7,902 nucleotides of DNA from Candidatus Sumerlaeota bacterium (GTDB lineage Bacteria; Sumerlaeota; Sumerlaeia; MWCT01; JAGHBZ01). The translations under genes were made by a program, and so were the position numbers. Shown here in pieces: positions 6,191 to 7,902 of this stretch. Each line of letters opens with the position of its first letter. Position 1 is the stretch's first letter. The notes below the pieces were generated by a model. The model did not search any database and was not told where the DNA came from. It saw only the letters and a list, made by a program, of their open reading frames with translations. The stretch lies in the NCBI GenBank assembly GCA_021160705.1, contig JAGHBZ010000323.1, positions 1-7,902 of the forward strand. Reading direction: 5' to 3'.

Positions 6191-7197
6191 GAGAGCTGAT
6201 TCACGTTACCCAGTGCAATAAGAATATCTTCCGGCTTGATTTCTGTATCAGCGGACGGATTAAAAATCATTTTATCATTACGCCGAATACCGACCACGAT
6301 AACCCCAATAGTTCTTCCCAGCGCGAGTTCGTTGAGTGTTCTGTGGCAGACAGATGATTTCTTATGCACCCGCATCTCTTCAAGGGCGTACTCCAGACCT
6401 TTGCGATGTGTGGCTATCTCCAGAAAGTCAATTACATTTGGACGTATCGCTGACTGAGCTATCTGGAGTGCTCCTATCCGATAGGGACATATCACCTTAT
6501 TAGCACCAGCACGGAGAAACTTTTCTTCGTTCGCCTCATCTGTGGAACGGGTGATGATATACAGCTCCGGGTTAAGCGTCCGAGCGGAGAGCGTAATAAA
6601 CAGATTATCAGAGTCATTTCTGGTCACTGCAATAAGACCCCGTGCACTACGAATACCTGCTTTTTCCAGTACATCATCAGAGGTTGCATCGCCAAATACA
6701 GCCGGGAGTTTCTGTGCCTCAAGCAGACTAAATCGTGCTTCGTCGTTTTCAATTATGACAAAAGACACCGACTTACGGGCTAGCTCCTGAGCGATAATTT
6801 TGCCAATTCTTCCGTAGCCACATATCACAAAGTGATTGCGTAAATGTTGAACAAATCTTTCCAATTTCCGCCTCCCCAAAATTTTATGTATTTCCCCTTC
6901 AATTATAAGATGAGTAATTAAGGTCATTGTATAAAACACGGTGGCGAATCCCACAATAATCAATCCAATGGCAAACGCACGTCCGGTCATAGTTTTAGGC
7001 ACAAAGTCACCATACCCAATAGTAGTTAAGGTAATGATGACCATATAAATTGCGTCAAAGATGTTTATATGTTCAATGAAATGAAACCCCATCCCACCCC
7101 ACAGGATAAGTAAAAGAAGAAAACTCAGGGCAACATAAATCCGACGTATGGTCGGGTCACTTTGAAGTGTACTTTTTTTCTTAAAGATTATTTCCAC
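6154..7197 (-). CDS. Two-TM potassium channel with RCK (TrkA-N/TrkA-C) domains
   Basis: Inner-membrane, ligand-gated potassium channel of the MthK/Kch-like type. The 347-residue protein shows a first membrane helix (about 20-41), a pore helix (47-58), the selectivity filter TTIGYGD (58-64), a second membrane helix (73-98), a TrkA-N/RCK domain (about 121-237) with the nucleotide-binding loop GYGRIG (127-132) and acidic E150 at the end of the second strand, and a TrkA-C domain (about 255-335). No voltage sensor is present. The start is GTG 7197-7195; no other ATG, GTG or TTG occurs before the first membrane helix. It diverges from hup and converges on alaS. RCK_C domains bind c-di-AMP in some transport proteins (KtrA, CpaA), which makes a link with the cdaA product plausible but unproven. 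Function is secure at the level of family, not ligand. Confidence 0.95.
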   Translation of the reverse strand: MEIIFKKKSTLQSDPTIRRIYVALSFLLLLILWGGMGFHFIEHINIFDAIYMVIITLTTIGYGDFVPKTMTGRAFAIGLIIVGFATVFYTMTLITHLIIEGEIHKILGRRKLERFVQHLRNHFVICGYGRIGKIIAQELARKSVSFVIIENDEARFSLLEAQKLPAVFGDATSDDVLEKAGIRSARGLIAVTRNDSDNLFITLSARTLNPELYIITRSTDEANEEKFLRAGANKVICPYRIGALQIAQSAIRPNVIDFLEIATHRKGLEYALEEMRVHKKSSVCHRTLNELALGRTIGVIVVGIRRNDKMIFNPSADTEIKPEDILIALGNVNQLSQLEKMLSGESG

Positions 7198-7206
7198 TAC
7201 CTCCTC
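7198..7206 (-). promoter_or_regulatory. Unusually close ribosome site for the channel gene
   Basis: GAGGAGG (7206-7200) is separated from the GTG start by only TA. Pairing through its 5' part (TGAGG) would restore a spacing near 5 nt. No alternative canonical start fits, so this site supports GTG 7197 while suggesting non-optimal initiation. Confidence 0.55.
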
Positions 7207-7251
7207 AGGAAACTTGAAATTTAGTTCTCATAATAATAAAACCTTTATATA

Positions 7252-7280
7252 ATTATATTGGCTTCAACCCCTGAAAAAAT
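7252..7280 (-). promoter_or_regulatory. Candidate promoter for the channel gene
   Basis: A perfect minus-strand TATAAT (7257-7252) lies about 55 bp before the start. At 17-bp spacing the -35 is the poor ATTTTT (7280-7275); a better TTGATT lies 20 bp away. The -10 is part of the 12-bp palindrome ATATAATTATAT (7247-7258), so TATAAT reads on both strands. Confidence 0.35.
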
Positions 7281-7307
7281 CAACATATTCCTGCATTTTT
7301 ATGTTGA
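7280..7307. repeat. Inverted repeat overlapping the hup -35 region
   Basis: TCAACATA (7280-7287) and TATGTTGA (7300-7307) are perfect 8-bp arms separated by 12 bp. The right arm overlaps the candidate hup -35 box TTGACT (7304-7309), and the left arm lies at the candidate -35 region of the divergent channel gene. Dyads of this size commonly are regulator sites; the regulator is unknown. Confidence 0.5.
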
Positions 7308-7332
7308 CTGAAGACGTACTGATTGATACTTT
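7304..7332 (+). promoter_or_regulatory. Candidate hup promoter
   Basis: TTGACT (7304-7309, five of six) is followed after 17 bp by TACTTT (7327-7332, three of six). Initiation would fall near 7339, inside a perfect dyad. An alternative is TTGATA (7323-7328) with TATTTA (7347-7352) at 18 bp. The -10 match is weak in both. Confidence 0.35.
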
Positions 7333-7348
7333 ATCAAATAATTTGATA
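7323..7348. repeat. Overlapping inverted repeats, operator-like, before hup
   Basis: TATCAAATAATTTGATA (7332-7348) is a perfect palindrome with 7-bp arms and a 3-bp centre. Its left half also pairs with TTGATA (7323-7328), giving three alternating half-sites TTGATA, TATCAA, TTTGATA. It covers the predicted start of hup transcription, suiting a repressor site or, in RNA, two alternative hairpins. Confidence 0.55.
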
Positions 7349-7373
7349 TTTACTATTTGCTAAATTTTTTAAA

Positions 7374-7380
7374 AGGAGGT
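7374..7380 (+). promoter_or_regulatory. Ribosome binding site fixing the hup start
   Basis: AGGAGGT lies 9 nt before ATG 7390. An in-frame TTG at 7357 would add 11 residues but would place the ribosome site inside the coding region, so ATG 7390 is preferred. Confidence 0.9.
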
Positions 7381-7389
7381 GGATTCTCA

Positions 7390-7674
7390 ATGACAAAAGC
7401 TGAACTCGTTGCCGCCGTTCAGCAAGCGGCAGCTAAGAAAAAAGTCGAACTGAGCAAAGCGGCTGTGGAGACCATTATTAATGAGACGTTCGACGCTATT
7501 GCAAAGGCTATCAAAAAAGAAAAACGGTTTGTAGCACCGGGGTTTGGTGTCTTTACTGTAAGGCAGCGTAAGGCTCGGAAAGGTCGTAACCCGCAGACTG
7601 GTGAAGTCATCAGAATTAAGGCGTCAAAGACCGTTGGGTTCAAACCTGCACCCAGCCTGAAGAAAGGACTATAA
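7390..7674 (+). CDS. hup: HU-family histone-like DNA-binding protein
   Basis: Small basic nucleoid protein that works as a dimer, bending and compacting DNA with little sequence specificity. At 94 residues it matches the family. The N-terminal half is helical (MTKAELVAAVQQAA, then a helix around 24-41). The strand region carries RFVAPGFGVFTVRQRKARKG (46-65). The DNA-intercalating arm RNPQTGE (66-72) has the conserved Pro68, and the C-terminus ends ASKTVGFKPAPSLKKGL (78-94). HU is more likely than IHF because the sequence has the generic HU pattern and no partner is visible. It appears to be a single-gene transcription unit: its own candidate promoter, operator-like dyads, a strong ribosome site and a strong terminator 27 bp after the stop. 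The symbol is the general family name; the exact paralogue cannot be told. Confidence 0.96.
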   Translation: MTKAELVAAVQQAAAKKKVELSKAAVETIINETFDAIAKAIKKEKRFVAPGFGVFTVRQRKARKGRNPQTGEVIRIKASKTVGFKPAPSLKKGL

Positions 7675-7701
7675 GCTTTACCACAGCTGCAGCAAAGAAG
7701 G

Positions 7702-7750
7702 AATTAACGGGGTAACTCTACACAAAAGAGATACCCCGTTAATTTTTTAT
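7702..7750 (+). terminator. Strong Rho-independent terminator of hup
   Basis: AATTAACGGGGTA (7702-7714) pairs perfectly with TACCCCGTTAATT (7732-7744). An inner CTCT/AGAG (7716-7719, 7727-7730) extends the stem across an A-A mismatch, with loop ACACAAA. A run of six T follows (7743-7748). On the minus strand the hairpin is equally stable but is followed only by a mixed T/C stretch. Confidence 0.95.
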
Positions 7751-7810
7751 ACCCTGATAATGGCTTTGCAGAGAAATAAAAATACATTGAGAATAACCAT
7801 CATCTCTTGA

Positions 7811-7860
7811 ATTCCTGAACACCTTAACGGAAGTTAGGAGACCAGAGGAGGTTCAGGAGT
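7811..7860. other. Structured inverted repeat downstream of hup
   Basis: ATTCCTGAAC (7811-7820) pairs with GTTCAGGAGT (7851-7860) through 10 positions including one G-U. Inside it, CTTAAC and GTTAGG form a second stem (one G-U) closed by GGAA (7829-7832), a GNRA-type tetraloop. It has no T-tract. It may be the leader of a gene beyond the window or a dispersed repeat. The remainder of 7751-7902 shows no convincing gene. Confidence 0.4.
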
Positions 7861-7902
7861 TATGTAATACCAAAAATTTAGATTCCCCCCATCCCACCAT
7901 TC

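Noticed and set aside
7357..7389. N-terminal extension of hup from a TTG codon
   Set aside because: The strong AGGAGGT ribosome site would be inside the coding region, and HU proteins begin at the MTKAEL-type sequence found at 7390.

Overview
This looks like a stretch of bacterial chromosome of moderate to low GC, built almost entirely of core genes. The confident genes are pdxJ, cdaR, cdaA (all on the minus strand), alaS (plus), an RCK-regulated potassium channel (minus) and an HU-type DNA-binding protein (plus). Strong Shine-Dalgarno sites, a Rho-independent terminator and -35/-10-like boxes all fit a bacterium. No base or codon anomaly, transposase, integrase, CRISPR array, rRNA or tRNA was seen. 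The cdaA-cdaR-pdxJ order resembles the cdaA-cdaR-glmM-pdxJ neighbourhood of several bacterial lineages, but glmM is absent. I cannot name the phylum. The alanyl-tRNA synthetase has the Cys-rich insertion common in many bacteria, so it does not help. No T-box leader precedes alaS.

Layout: positions 1-113 hold the 3' flank of pdxJ and possibly the first codons of another minus-strand gene. Minus-strand genes then run in the order of transcription cdaA (2854 to 2051), cdaR (2061 to 1039, overlapping cdaA by 11 bp) and, after a 211-bp gap, pdxJ (827 to 114). A 515-bp divergent spacer (2855-3369) holds candidate promoters for cdaA and alaS and two small SD-preceded reading frames. alaS (3370-6036) converges on the channel gene (6154-7197). 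A 192-bp divergent spacer rich in inverted repeats separates the channel from hup (7390-7674), which ends in a textbook terminator. The last 150 bp are non-coding as far as can be seen, with one structured inverted repeat.

Functionally, CdaA makes the second messenger c-di-AMP and CdaR is its membrane-anchored regulator. The channel carries a C-terminal TrkA-C (RCK_C) domain, a fold that binds c-di-AMP in some other potassium transport proteins, so signal producer and possible target lie within about 5 kb. PdxJ makes pyridoxine 5'-phosphate, AlaS charges tRNA-Ala, and HU compacts DNA. I found no convincing new multi-gene system. The points of interest are small: possible upstream or coupled short ORFs before cdaA, alaS and pdxJ, and repeat-based operator candidates at the cdaA and hup promoters.
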